Assembly: GCF_041435015.1 (NCBI RefSeq)
Contig: NZ_CP107989.1
Location: 8,804,001-8,868,000 of the forward strand
From: Streptomyces canus
Lineage (GTDB): Bacteria; Actinomycetota; Actinomycetes; Streptomycetales; Streptomycetaceae
Length of the DNA stretch: 64,000 bases
Direction: 5' to 3'
The notes under the pieces are model-generated. The model was not told where the DNA came from, made no database searches, and saw only the letters and a program-made list of their open reading frames with translations. Shown piece by piece: positions 34,411 through 43,111 of this stretch. Position 1 is the stretch's first letter. The number at the start of each line of letters is the position of its first letter. The position numbers were made by a program, and so were the translations under genes.

Positions 34411-34846
34411 AGCAGTGTGTGTCCACCAGCGTGTCCAGGAGCCCGCCGAGCGCCCGGCGCTGCGCGTCCGTCAGGGGAGCGAGGATCTCCTCCGCGGCCG
34501 CCCTGCGTACGGAGTGCAGTTCCTGAAGAACCTTCACCCCGTCGTCGGTCAGCTCGATGCGGATCACCCGGCGATTGGCCGGATCGGGCACTCGGCGCAC
34601 CTTGCCGCTCGCTTCCAGCCCGTCGACGAGCGTGGTCACCGCGCGCGGCACCACCTCCAGCCGCTCCGCGAGATCGGCCATACGGGGTGGCGTCTCCCAG
34701 TGCGCGAGGGTGCGCAGCAGCCGGGACTGGGCCGGAGTCACACCGAGACCGCGCTCATGAAGCTGGCGCTTCTGGATGCGGTGCACCCGGCGCGTGAGCC
34801 TGAGCAACTGCTCGGCGAGCAGGCTGTCGGAATCGGGCGTGTCCAT
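34409..34846 (-). CDS. MarR family transcriptional regulator
   Basis: This 145-residue MarR winged-helix repressor has the family pattern VTPAQSRLLRTLA, MADLAERLEVVPRAVTTLVDGLEASGKVRRVPDPANRRVIRIELTDDG, with the wing residues and C-terminal dimerisation helix. It is divergent from the ABC exporter at 34941, with a 7-bp-arm inverted repeat between them, the classic layout for an efflux pump and its autoregulating repressor. The inducing ligand is unknown. Confidence 0.94.
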   Translation of the reverse strand: MDTPDSDSLLAEQLLRLTRRVHRIQKRQLHERGLGVTPAQSRLLRTLAHWETPPRMADLAERLEVVPRAVTTLVDGLEASGKVRRVPDPANRRVIRIELTDDGVKVLQELHSVRRAAAEEILAPLTDAQRRALGGLLDTLVDTHC

Positions 34847-34870
34847 GCGGGAACAATATCAGGACCTCGT

Positions 34871-34895
34871 TCATTGTGAGCATAGGTAACAATGA
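34871..34895. promoter_or_regulatory. Inverted repeat, putative MarR operator
   Basis: TCATTGT at 34871-34877 and ACAATGA at 34889-34895 are perfect complements separated by 11 bp. They lie between the marR start (34846) and the exporter start (34941). The AT-rich symmetric half-sites fit MarR-type recognition. Confidence 0.6.
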
Positions 34896-34940
34896 GCTAG
34901 GCTCCGCTGGTCCTCACCCTCTCACCCTCCGTAGGAGACC

Positions 34941-36779
34941 ATGCCCCGCGATCACATCGACTGGACCCCCACCCCGGGCACCTCGACCGACCAACCCCGT
35001 CAGGTGCGCCGTATCCTCCGGCTCTTCAAGCCCTACCGCGCCAAGCTCGCCGTGGTCGGCCTGCTGGTCGGCGCCTCGTCCCTCGTCACCGTGGCCACCC
35101 CGTTCCTGCTGAAGGAAACGCTGGATGTGGCGATCCCCGAGGGCCGCACCGGACTGCTCAGCCTGCTCGCGCTGGGCATGATCCTCAGTGCCGTCCTCAC
35201 CGGCATCTTCGGCGTCCTGCAGACCCTGATCTCCACGACGGTCGGCCAGCGCGTCATGCACGACCTGCGCACCGCGGTCTACGGCCGCCTGCAGCGCATG
35301 TCGCTCGCGTTCTTCACCCGCACCCGCACCGGCGAGGTGCAGTCGCGCATCGCCAACGACATCGGCGGCATGCAGGCCACCGTCACCTCGACCGCCACGT
35401 CCCTGGTCTCCAACCTGACCAGCGTCATCGCCACGATCGTCGCGATGATCGCCCTCGACTGGCGCCTGACCGTCGTCTCGCTGCTGCTGCTCCCGGTGTT
35501 CGTGTGGATCAGCCGCCGGGTCGGCAAGGAACGCAAGAAGATCGTCACGCAGCGCCAGAAGCAGATGGCCGCGATGGCCGCGACCGTCACCGAGTCGCTC
35601 TCCGTCAGCGGCATCCTGCTCGGCCGCACCATGGGCCGCTCCGACTCGCTCACCCGGGCCTTCGCCGACGAGTCCGAGGGCCTGGTCGACCTCGAGGTGC
35701 GGTCGAACATGGCCGGCCGCTGGCGCATGGCCGTCATCGGGATCGTCATGTCCGCGATGCCCGCCATCATCTACTGGACCGCGGGCTTCGCCCTCCAGAC
35801 GGGCGGCCCGGACATCTCCATCGGCACCATCGTCGCCTTCGTCTCGCTCCAGCAGGGCCTGTTCCGTCCGGCCGTGAGCCTCCTGTCGACCGGCGTCCAG
35901 ATCCAGACCTCGCTCGCGCTCTTCCAGCGCATCTTCGAGTACCTCGACCTGCCGATCGACATCACCGAGCGGGAGGACCCGGTCCACCTCGACCGCGTCA
36001 AGGGGGAGGTCCGCCTGGAGGGCGTGGAGTTCCGATACGACGCCGACGACGACCAGCGCGGCCCCATTCTCGGTGGCATCGACATCGACGTGCCCGCGGG
36101 CAGCAGTCTCGCGGTCGTCGGCCCGACCGGTGCCGGCAAGTCCACGCTCGGTTATCTCGTCCCGCGGCTCTACGACGTGACGGGCGGCCGGGTCACCGTC
36201 GACGGGGTCGACGTCCGCGACCTCGACTTCGACACCCTGGCGCGCGGCATCGGGGTCGTCTCCCAGGAGACGTACCTCTTCCACGCCTCGGTCGCCGACA
36301 ACCTCCGGTTCGCCAAGCCGGACGCGACCGACGAGGAGATCGAGCAGGCGGCGCGGGCGGCCCAGATCCACGAGCACATCGCCTCGCTGCCGGACGGGTA
36401 CGACACGGTCGTCGGCGAGCGCGGCCACCGGTTCTCCGGCGGTGAGAAGCAGCGCCTGGCGATCGCCCGGACCATTCTGCGAGACCCGCCCGTCCTCATC
36501 CTGGACGAGGCGACCAGCGCGCTGGACACCCGGACCGAGCACGCCGTGCAGGAGGCCATCGACGCGCTCTCGGCCAACCGCACCACTCTCACCATCGCGC
36601 ACCGCCTGTCCACCATCCGCGACGCGGACCAGATCGTGGTCCTCGACTCGGGCCGGGTGGCCGAACGCGGTACGCACGAGGAACTGCTGGAACAGGACGG
36701 GCGGTACGCGGAGCTCGTACGCCGGGACGCCCGACTGGACGCCGCACACGGGGACGCGCAGCTGGAACCGACCAGCTGA
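34941..36779 (+). CDS. ABC multidrug exporter, homodimeric half-transporter
   Basis: This 612-residue type IV ABC exporter has a membrane domain (about residues 25-310) and an NBD with intact GPTGAGKST, VSQETYLFH Q-loop, FSGGEKQR signature, LILDEATSALD and IAHRLST. All catalytic motifs are canonical, so it can work as a homodimer, unlike the split pair at 26.6-30.2 kb. It is divergent from marR and probably induced by the compound it exports. The ATG at 34941 has TAGGAGA upstream. Confidence 0.95.
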   Translation: MPRDHIDWTPTPGTSTDQPRQVRRILRLFKPYRAKLAVVGLLVGASSLVTVATPFLLKETLDVAIPEGRTGLLSLLALGMILSAVLTGIFGVLQTLISTTVGQRVMHDLRTAVYGRLQRMSLAFFTRTRTGEVQSRIANDIGGMQATVTSTATSLVSNLTSVIATIVAMIALDWRLTVVSLLLLPVFVWISRRVGKERKKIVTQRQKQMAAMAATVTESLSVSGILLGRTMGRSDSLTRAFADESEGLVDLEVRSNMAGRWRMAVIGIVMSAMPAIIYWTAGFALQTGGPDISIGTIVAFVSLQQGLFRPAVSLLSTGVQIQTSLALFQRIFEYLDLPIDITEREDPVHLDRVKGEVRLEGVEFRYDADDDQRGPILGGIDIDVPAGSSLAVVGPTGAGKSTLGYLVPRLYDVTGGRVTVDGVDVRDLDFDTLARGIGVVSQETYLFHASVADNLRFAKPDATDEEIEQAARAAQIHEHIASLPDGYDTVVGERGHRFSGGEKQRLAIARTILRDPPVLILDEATSALDTRTEHAVQEAIDALSANRTTLTIAHRLSTIRDADQIVVLDSGRVAERGTHEELLEQDGRYAELVRRDARLDAAHGDAQLEPTS

Positions 36780-36799
36780 ACCGCATCCGACAAGCCGAA

Positions 36800-36825
36800 G
36801 ATATGCCTGTTTTATGACGATATGC
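36800..36825 (+). promoter_or_regulatory. GATATGC direct repeat before the mltG-like gene
   Basis: GATATGC occurs at 36800-36806 and 36819-36825, 19 bp apart, in the 62-bp gap before the gene at 36842. The segment is clearly AT-richer than its surroundings and may hold a promoter or operator. Confidence 0.35.
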
Positions 36826-36841
36826 GGGTTACCGTGCCCGC

Positions 36842-37690
36842 ATGCACATGAACACTCCGCCACGGAGCACGATTCGACTGACGCGCCGGGGCCGACTCGC
36901 CCTCATCGCGACCGGGGCCGTCGTGGCAGGCACCGCCGTGGCGGTACCGCTGCTGAGCCTGGAGAGCGAGGGGGAGAAGAAGCCCACCACGCTGGTGATC
37001 CCGGAGGGCTGGCGGGCCGGGCAGATCTACGACGCCGTGGACAAGGCCCTCGCCCAGCCCCCGGGCACCGCCAAGAAGTCCCTGGCCAAGCTGTCCCTCA
37101 AGCTGCCCAACGAGGCGGAGGGCAACCCGGAGGGTTACCTCTTCCCGGCGACGTATCCGCTGGAGCGCGACGGGAGGAAGACGACGCCCGAGGCGCTGCT
37201 GTCGTTCATGGTCGACACCGCGAACCAGAAGTTCAAGGGCGCCCCCGTCGCGGCCGGCGCCCAGCGCAACGCGATGAACGTCTACCAGGCCGTCACCATC
37301 GCGAGCATCATCCAGGCCGAGGCCGCGACCAAGGCCGACATGGGGAAGGTGGCCAGGGTCATCTTCAACCGCCTGGAGCGGGGGATGCCGTTGCAGATGG
37401 ACTCCACCATCAACTACGCGCTGAACCGCTCCACGCTGAGGACGACCAGCGCCGACCTCCGGATCGACAGCCCCTACAACTCGTACCAGCGCATGGGTCT
37501 GCCGCCGACCCCGATCGACAGCCCTGGCGAGGACGCGATGCGCGCGGCGATCAGCCCGCCCCCGGGGGACTGGCTGTACTTCGTGACGGTGAAGCCGGGG
37601 GACACCCGCTTCACGAACAGCTTCGAGGAACACCGGCGCAACGTGGCCGAGTTCAACAAGAACCAGCAGAAGTCGGCCAAGGCAGGGTGA
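36842..37690 (+). CDS. mltG: Endolytic transglycosylase MltG-like protein
   Basis: This 282-residue protein has an N-terminal membrane anchor (about residues 20-38) and a periplasm-facing MltG domain, which cuts nascent peptidoglycan glycans and sets their length. Conserved parts are GYLFPATY at 98-105, ASIIQAEA with likely catalytic Glu160, INYALNR, and the C-terminal GLPPTPIDSPGEDAMRAA. It is shorter than the main Streptomyces MltG because the cytosolic and LysM-like N-terminal parts are missing. It stands alone, not beside ruvX/aroE, so it is probably a second, specialised paralogue. Confidence 0.9.
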   Translation: MHMNTPPRSTIRLTRRGRLALIATGAVVAGTAVAVPLLSLESEGEKKPTTLVIPEGWRAGQIYDAVDKALAQPPGTAKKSLAKLSLKLPNEAEGNPEGYLFPATYPLERDGRKTTPEALLSFMVDTANQKFKGAPVAAGAQRNAMNVYQAVTIASIIQAEAATKADMGKVARVIFNRLERGMPLQMDSTINYALNRSTLRTTSADLRIDSPYNSYQRMGLPPTPIDSPGEDAMRAAISPPPGDWLYFVTVKPGDTRFTNSFEEHRRNVAEFNKNQQKSAKAG

Positions 37691-37703
37691 CTTCGACGGT
37701 ACG

Positions 37704-38780
37704 TCAGGCGGCGACGGGTTCCGTCGCCAGCAGCCGCCTGATGTCGCGCACGGCCGCACGGCCCGCGCGGTTGGCGCCGATGGTGCTCGCCGACGGGCCG
37801 TAGCCGACCAGATGGATCCGCGGGTCGGCGACCGCGCGCGTGCCCTCGACCCGGATCCCGCCACCCGGCTCGCGCAGCCTCAGCGGAGCCAGGTGATCGA
37901 TGGCGGCCCGGAACCCCGTCGCCCACAGGATCACATCGGCCTTCAGACGCCGTCCGTCGTTCCACTCCACGCCCTCGGGCGTGATCCGGTCGAACATGGG
38001 CTGCCGGTCCAGGACCCCGTCCGTGATCGCCTGCCGGACCGCGTCGTTGAGCGGAAGCCCGGTCACCGACACCACGCTCTTCGGCGGCAGCCCCTGCCGA
38101 ACCCGCTCCTCGACGAGCGCCACGGCCTCCCGGCCGACGTCCTCGCTGAAGGGGCCCTCACGGAAGACGGGCTCACGCCTGGTCACCCACGTGGTGGCGG
38201 CCGCGTACGGGGCGAGCTCCATGAGGTGCTGGGTGCCGGACGCGCCCCCGCCCACCACGACCACCCGCAGCCCGGCGAACGCCTCGGGCCCCGGGTACTG
38301 CGCGGTGTGCAACTGCCTCCCCCGGAAGGTCTCCTGGCCGGGATAGCGCGGCCAGAACGGCCGGTCCCAGGTGCCGGTGGCGTTGATCAGTGCCCGGGTC
38401 GACCAGGTCCCGTCCGAGGTCTCGACGAGCAGCCGTCCGTCGTCGCCCTCGCGCACGGCACGGACGTCGACGGGGCGCCGTACCCGAAGGTCGAAAGTGC
38501 GCTCGTACGCCGTGAAGTACTCGGCGATCACCTCCGACGAGGGTCGCTCCGGATCGGCGTCCGTGAGCTCCATCCCCGGCAGCGCGTGCATGCCATGGAC
38601 CTTGCCGTACGTCAGCGAGGGCCACCGGAACTGCCAGGCTCCGCCGGGCGCGGGGGAGTGGTCCAGCACCACGAAGTCGCGCTCCGGCTCGAAACCGGTG
38701 CGGCGCAGGTGATAGGCGCTGGACAGACCTGCCTGACCAGCGCCTATGACGACTACCTCGACCTCGCGGAAGTTGTTCAC
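37704..38780 (-). CDS. Flavin-containing monooxygenase-like NAD(P)/FAD oxidoreductase
   Basis: This 358-residue protein of the FMO/CzcO type has the FAD site GAGQAG at 13-18, ATGTWDRP as the linking motif, a second Rossmann motif GGGASG near 180 for NADPH, and ATGF near 295. It is the last gene after ssuC-ssuB-ssuA, 45 bp behind ssuA, and reads as part of that operon. It could oxygenate the imported organosulfur compound, taking the place of an FMNH2-dependent SsuD, which is absent here (inference). Confidence 0.88.
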   Translation of the reverse strand: MNNFREVEVVVIGAGQAGLSSAYHLRRTGFEPERDFVVLDHSPAPGGAWQFRWPSLTYGKVHGMHALPGMELTDADPERPSSEVIAEYFTAYERTFDLRVRRPVDVRAVREGDDGRLLVETSDGTWSTRALINATGTWDRPFWPRYPGQETFRGRQLHTAQYPGPEAFAGLRVVVVGGGASGTQHLMELAPYAAATTWVTRREPVFREGPFSEDVGREAVALVEERVRQGLPPKSVVSVTGLPLNDAVRQAITDGVLDRQPMFDRITPEGVEWNDGRRLKADVILWATGFRAAIDHLAPLRLREPGGGIRVEGTRAVADPRIHLVGYGPSASTIGANRAGRAAVRDIRRLLATEPVAA

Positions 38781-38825
38781 CTTTCTACCAACGGCGCGGA
38801 GGCCCTGGATCTTCCCGCGACCGTG

Positions 38826-39851
38826 TCAGTCCGTCTCCGAGGGGCGGGGCGTGGTGGTGGACGGCGGGAGGTCACCGTTGAACCGCGTGTCCGTGAAGTC
38901 GCCGAAGTCGACCTTGCGGGGGATGAGCTTCAGACCGGTGAAGGTGTCCGCGATCTCCTGTTCGGAAGCGATGAGCCGCTGGTCCACCGCCACCGCGACC
39001 CGGGTGGTGTAGGTGCGCTTCACCGCGGCCAGCGCCACGTCCTCGGGCAGCCCCGTCTCCTTCGCCCAGACCTTCGCCCACTCCGGCTCGTGGGAGTAGA
39101 CCCACTTGTAGGCGCGTCGCAGCCGCTCCAGGTAGTCGTTGATGGCGGCGGCCTTCTTCTTGTCCTTCAGCGCGCCCGGCGCCGCCACCTGGAAGGTCAG
39201 GCCGTTGGTGATGCCGTCCCCGGTGGTCAGCACCCGACCCTGCTTCGCCTGGAGGATCTGCGAGGTGTACGGGTCCCACACCGCCCACGCGTCGACCTTG
39301 CCGGAGGTGAACGCGGCCAGGGCGTCGGCCGGTTGGAGGTACTTGACCTTCACGTCACTCGGATCGAGCCCAGCCTTCCTGAGGGAGGCGACCAGTTGGT
39401 AGTTGGCGGACGAACCCTGCGCCACGGCGACGGACTTGCCCTTCAGCTGCGCCGGACCGGTCAGCTTGGAGTCGTTCGGGACGAGGATGGCGTCCCCCTT
39501 GGACGTACCGTGCCAGGCCGCCACCACCGTGATCTTCGAGTCGGCGCCGGCCGCGAACACCGGCGGGGTGTTGCCGACGCCGCCGATGTCGACGGCCTTG
39601 GCGTTGACGGCCTCCAGAAGGGGCGGGCCGGAGGTGAAGGTCGACCACTTGATCTTGTAGTCGAGGTGGTCGAGCTCCCCGGCGGCGCGCAGGATCGCCT
39701 CCGAACCACCCTTCTGGTCAGCGACGTTGAGCGTGAGGGAGCCCTTGCCGTCGGTGTCGGAGCCCGTGCCGGCGGACGCGTTTCCGCCGCAGGCGGTGAG
39801 CAGAAGGGCGAAGGGAAGGAGCAGTGCGGCGGGGGCGAGGCGACGTCGCAT
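38826..39851 (-). CDS. ssuA: Aliphatic sulfonate/taurine ABC transporter substrate-binding lipoprotein
   Basis: This 341-residue lipoprotein has lipobox LTAC with Cys21. The mature part is a type II binding protein of the SsuA/TauA/NMT1 family: GGSEAILRAAGEL near the start, IGGVGNTPPVFAAGA, QGSSANYQLVASLRKAGL and AWAVWDPYTSQI. It binds sulfonates or related organosulfur compounds outside the cell and hands them to SsuC. It follows ssuB with a 42-bp gap and ends in a Thr/Pro-rich tail. Confidence 0.9.
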   Translation of the reverse strand: MRRRLAPAALLLPFALLLTACGGNASAGTGSDTDGKGSLTLNVADQKGGSEAILRAAGELDHLDYKIKWSTFTSGPPLLEAVNAKAVDIGGVGNTPPVFAAGADSKITVVAAWHGTSKGDAILVPNDSKLTGPAQLKGKSVAVAQGSSANYQLVASLRKAGLDPSDVKVKYLQPADALAAFTSGKVDAWAVWDPYTSQILQAKQGRVLTTGDGITNGLTFQVAAPGALKDKKKAAAINDYLERLRRAYKWVYSHEPEWAKVWAKETGLPEDVALAAVKRTYTTRVAVAVDQRLIASEQEIADTFTGLKLIPRKVDFGDFTDTRFNGDLPPSTTTPRPSETD

Positions 39852-39893
39852 GGGGGATCCGTTCTGTGGAACTTGGCTTGTGGGTGGGGGAGT

Positions 39894-40721
39894 TCAGGCG
39901 GCTTCGGCTGCGGTGTCGACGCCCAGGCGCTCCAGGAGCTGCCCGCGGATCTCCGCGAACCGGGGATCGGTGATGTCGCGGGGCCGGTCGAGGTCGATTG
40001 CCTGCTCGTGCGCGATGACGCCCTCGTCCATCACGAGGACACGATCGGCGAGCAGGACGGCCTCCTCGACGTCGTGCGTCACGAGCAGCACCGCGCAGCC
40101 GCGCCGCTGCCACAACTCCCCGACCAGACGCTGGGCCTTGATCCGGGTGAGGGCGTCGAGCGCGCCGAACGGCTCGTCCAGCAGCAGGAGATCGGGCTCG
40201 CGTACCAACGCCCTTGCCAAGGAGGCGCGTTGAGCCTCGCCGCCGGAGAGCGTCTTGGGCCAGGCGTCCGTGCGGTGGCTCAGGCCGACCTCCCCCAGGG
40301 CCTGGTCGGCGACGGCGCGTGCGGGCTTGCCGGGCAGGCCGAGCAGGACGTTGCGCCACACCTTCTTCCACGGCATCAGCCGGGGTGCCTGGAAGGCGAC
40401 CGCCTTGCGGCGCGGCACCAGGACGGTGCCCTCGATGTCCCGGTCGAGTCCGGCGAGGATGCGCAGCAGGGTGGACTTGCCGCAGCCGCTGCGGCCCAGC
40501 AGGGCCACGAATTCGCCTGCGCGGACGTCGAGTCGGAGGTCGTCGATGACGGCACGGCCGTCGAAGGAACGGGTCAGCCCTTCGACGCGCACGGCCTGCG
40601 CGGGGCGGGGTGCCCGGGGCTTGGACGCCTCGGGCCTGGGTTCCGTGGCGGCCGTGGCTTCCTCGGCCGCGGATATCTCGGTCACCTGGTGGTTCACCGG
40701 CCGGTGAACGTCGGTCGCCAT
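39894..40721 (-). CDS. ssuB: Sulfonate ABC transporter ATP-binding protein
   Basis: This 275-residue ABC ATPase has Walker A GRSGCGKST at 76-84, a Q-loop FQAPRLMPWKKV typical of the nitrate/sulfonate/taurine (NIT/SsuB/TauB) class, signature LSGGEAQR, Walker B LLLDEPFGALD and H-loop THD. The first 43 residues are a charged Pro/Ala-rich extension. It energises import with SsuC. Its start overlaps the ssuC end by 28 bp, so translation is linked. Confidence 0.93.
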   Translation of the reverse strand: MATDVHRPVNHQVTEISAAEEATAATEPRPEASKPRAPRPAQAVRVEGLTRSFDGRAVIDDLRLDVRAGEFVALLGRSGCGKSTLLRILAGLDRDIEGTVLVPRRKAVAFQAPRLMPWKKVWRNVLLGLPGKPARAVADQALGEVGLSHRTDAWPKTLSGGEAQRASLARALVREPDLLLLDEPFGALDALTRIKAQRLVGELWQRRGCAVLLVTHDVEEAVLLADRVLVMDEGVIAHEQAIDLDRPRDITDPRFAEIRGQLLERLGVDTAAEAA

Positions 40722-41599
40722 TGCAGCAGCAGCCTTTCGAGGGAGCGGACGACGAAGTCGGCCAGCAGGCCGAGGAAGGCGTAGACGATCAGGCAGACCA
40801 CGATGACGTCGGTGCGCAGGAAGTCCCGCGCCTGCACCATCAGGAAGCCGATGCCGGAGTCCGCGTTGACCTGTTCGGCGAAGACGAGCGCGAGCCAGGA
40901 GATGCCGAGCGAGTAGCGCAGACCGGTCATGGCGCCGGGCAGCGCGCCGGGCAGGATGACATGCCGTACGAGCCCCCACCGCGAGAGGCCGAGGGACTCC
41001 CCGGCCTCGATCAGCTGAGCGTCCACGCCGCGGATGCCCGCGTAGACGTTGAGGTAGAGCGGAAAGGTCACGCCGAGCGTGATGATGGCGATCTTCGGGG
41101 CCTCGCCGATGCCGAACCAGATGATGAACAGCGGGATCAGACCGACGAACGGCACGGTCCGCAGCATCTGCACCGGCGCATCGACGATGTCCTCGCCGAT
41201 CCGGAACAGACCTGAGACGAGGGCGAGTCCGGTGCCGATGAGGGCGCCGAGGAGCAGCCCGCCCGCGACCCGCTGCAACGAGGTCGTCATCGCCGAGGTC
41301 AGCGATCCGTCGGAGATCAGATCACCCGCGACCTGGGCGATACGGCCGGGGGAGGCGAGGACGTCGTCGGTCAACACGCCGGTGCTGCTGAGGAGTTGCC
41401 ACAGTGCCAGCAGCAGGAGCGGACCGGTGGTGCGGCGCAGCCAGCGGGGGACCCGAGTGCGGTGGGAGGAGGCGGGGACGATCGGTTCGAGGTCGAGGTC
41501 GGGAGCGGGGCCGGGGGCAGCGGGTTCGGTGGCGTCCGGGTGGGAGGTTTCCGGAATGTCGGTTTCGGGGGTACCTGGCGGGGCGTGGCTGATGCTCAT
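40694..41599 (-). CDS. ssuC: Sulfonate ABC transporter permease
   Basis: This 301-residue permease has about six transmembrane helices after a disordered Pro/Thr-rich N-terminus of 50 residues. The EAA loop for contact with SsuB reads EAGESLGLSRWGLVRHVILPGALPG. The class is that of SsuC/TauC. ATG at 41599 follows TGGAGC. It is the first full gene of the operon that begins with the leader peptide at 41807. Confidence 0.92.
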   Translation of the reverse strand: MSISHAPPGTPETDIPETSHPDATEPAAPGPAPDLDLEPIVPASSHRTRVPRWLRRTTGPLLLLALWQLLSSTGVLTDDVLASPGRIAQVAGDLISDGSLTSAMTTSLQRVAGGLLLGALIGTGLALVSGLFRIGEDIVDAPVQMLRTVPFVGLIPLFIIWFGIGEAPKIAIITLGVTFPLYLNVYAGIRGVDAQLIEAGESLGLSRWGLVRHVILPGALPGAMTGLRYSLGISWLALVFAEQVNADSGIGFLMVQARDFLRTDVIVVCLIVYAFLGLLADFVVRSLERLLLQWRPTFTGR

Positions 41600-41723
41600 G
41601 ATGCTCCACGGAGGGGGAGAGCGACCGGCGAGGGGCACGCCTCGACGCCGCCCGAGCGCGGCACGGATCAGCGTGCGCGCCGGTTGACGGAGCGAGGGTG
41701 CGGGAAAAGTGGGGAGGAGGGCG

Positions 41724-41807
41724 TCAGCAGCCGCGACGACACGCGGCGGAGGCCACCCGCAGCAGGTCGATGTGACCGCGCGTGGTGAGCAGGGCTGAAC
41801 GCAACAT
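41724..41807 (-). CDS. Cysteine-ending leader peptide of the sulfonate operon
   Basis: This is a 27-residue open frame starting ATG at 41807: it begins MLRSALLTTRGHIDLLRVAS and ends ACRRGC then TGA. It closely matches short leader peptides annotated before sulfur-assimilation genes in Streptomyces, whose late Cys codons are thought to let ribosome stalling report cysteine supply. It lies 124 bp before ssuC. A CGAGG-CCTCG hairpin (about 41630) lies between them and may act in attenuation. Confidence 0.85.
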   Translation of the reverse strand: MLRSALLTTRGHIDLLRVASAACRRGC

Positions 41808-41929
41808 GGGGCCGAAGCTAGCCATTCGGCGTGTCCACGGTCAATGGCGTCTCGCGGACTGGACCCGCCGTATCGCAGGATGGTCCAGGAATGACGAGTG
41901 AATCCGGCCTCAGGGGTGAGGATGGGGGC

Positions 41930-42358
41930 ATGGCAGACGCTTTCACCACCCGAGTCCTGAACGTCGCCTCCGGTTCGGCGGAGCGGATCGTCGACCTCAC
42001 CGGCGACTGTGAGGCCTTCCTGAGGGAGGTCGCCGCAGGCCGCGACGGCCTCCTCAACGTCTTCATCCCCCACGCGACAGCCGGCGTCGCGCTCATCGAG
42101 ACCGGTGCCGGCAGCGACGACGACCTCCTCGCGGCCCTGCATACCCTCCTCCCCGCCGACGACCGCTGGCAGCACCGCCACGGCAGCCCCGGCCACGGCC
42201 GCGACCACGTCCTCCCGGCGATCGTCCCGCCCCATGCGACGCTGCCGGTGGTGAACGGGCAGCTGGAGCTGGGGACTTGGCAGTCGGTGTGCCTGGTGGA
42301 CACCAACAGGGACAATCCTCAACGGAAGGTGCGTTTCACTTTCCTTGCCGGTTCCTGA
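41930..42358 (+). CDS. YjbQ family (UPF0047) protein
   Basis: This 142-residue YjbQ/UPF0047 trimeric beta-barrel protein shows GLLNVFIPHATAGVAL, the conserved His-rich segment HRHGSPGHGRDHV, and LPVVNGQLELGTWQSVCLVD. The family has been linked to thiamine phosphate synthase activity in vitro and to metal binding; the true role is unsettled. GAGGA precedes the ATG at 41930. It is divergent from the sulfonate operon. Confidence 0.9.
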   Translation: MADAFTTRVLNVASGSAERIVDLTGDCEAFLREVAAGRDGLLNVFIPHATAGVALIETGAGSDDDLLAALHTLLPADDRWQHRHGSPGHGRDHVLPAIVPPHATLPVVNGQLELGTWQSVCLVDTNRDNPQRKVRFTFLAGS

Positions 42359-42381
42359 TCAGCTCAGTCGGCTCGTCGTGA

Positions 42382-43056
42382 TCAGCGCGTCCAGTACCGG
42401 ATGTTGCGGAAACGGGCCTCCGCGCGCCCCGAGCCGTGGTTGTAGACGCCGTTCTTGAAGTAGCGGGTGGCCGGGCCCCGGTCGGCGACCGTCAGGACGA
42501 GGGAGTCGTCGAAGTAGACCTTGACCGTGCCCGTCCCCGTGCTCGCCCGGTGGGCGATCTTCACGTTGAACCAGGTGCCGTAGGCCCCGGTCTTGAGGGC
42601 CGTGCCGTCGTAACGGCGCACGGTGCCCCCGCCGGTGTCGTAGACGTTGAGCATGATGTCGGTGGCCGGAGTCCCGGAGGGGTGGACGCTCCGCAGGATC
42701 TGGACGAAGGAGGCGCCGTCCGAGCCGGAAGGGAGATAGACGTCGGCGTCCCACATGTGATCGCCCGTGGTGTAGTCGACCTTCCAGCGCATCTCGGTGC
42801 GCGGATCGGTGGAACTGCCCTCCTCGAAGGGCTCGTCGGTGGCGTACACCCACATCCGCTGGACTCCGCCGCTGGAGCTGTGCCGCTCGCTCAGATCGAG
42901 ATTCCAGGGCTTCTGCCAGCTGTAGGTGAACGACGTCTGACTCCAGCCGTCGGTCGGGCCGGCGGCCACCGCCGCGCCCGCGGGCCGGGGGAGGGCGAGT
43001 GCGGGGCCGCCGGCCAGCAGTCCGGCCGCTGTCCGTAAGACGGATCTCCTGTTCAT
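42382..43056 (-). CDS. Secreted polysaccharide lyase-like protein (alginate-lyase-2 superfamily), TTA codon
   Basis: This 224-residue secreted protein has a Tat-type signal peptide (NRRSVLRTAAGLLAGG, cut near AGA). The mature part is a single jelly-roll domain with RTEMRW (about residue 85), FVQILRS and YFKNGVYNHG, which correspond to the R[ST]E.R, QI. and YFK.G.Y motifs of PL7/PL20-type lyases. It probably cleaves a uronate polysaccharide. Codon 7 is TTA (43036-43038), so translation should need the bldA tRNA. AAAGGA precedes the ATG. Two operator-like sites lie upstream. Confidence 0.8.
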   Translation of the reverse strand: MNRRSVLRTAAGLLAGGPALALPRPAGAAVAAGPTDGWSQTSFTYSWQKPWNLDLSERHSSSGGVQRMWVYATDEPFEEGSSTDPRTEMRWKVDYTTGDHMWDADVYLPSGSDGASFVQILRSVHPSGTPATDIMLNVYDTGGGTVRRYDGTALKTGAYGTWFNVKIAHRASTGTGTVKVYFDDSLVLTVADRGPATRYFKNGVYNHGSGRAEARFRNIRYWTR

Positions 43057-43111
43057 CGGGTGTCCTTTCCGTTGCGGGAGGGGAGGTCGATCCGGTCGGG
43101 AGGGAACACCA

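Noticed and set aside
37812..40784. A 990-codon plus-strand frame opposite the ssu operon
   Set aside because: It is the mirror of ssuA, ssuB and the FMO gene, all with clear domains.
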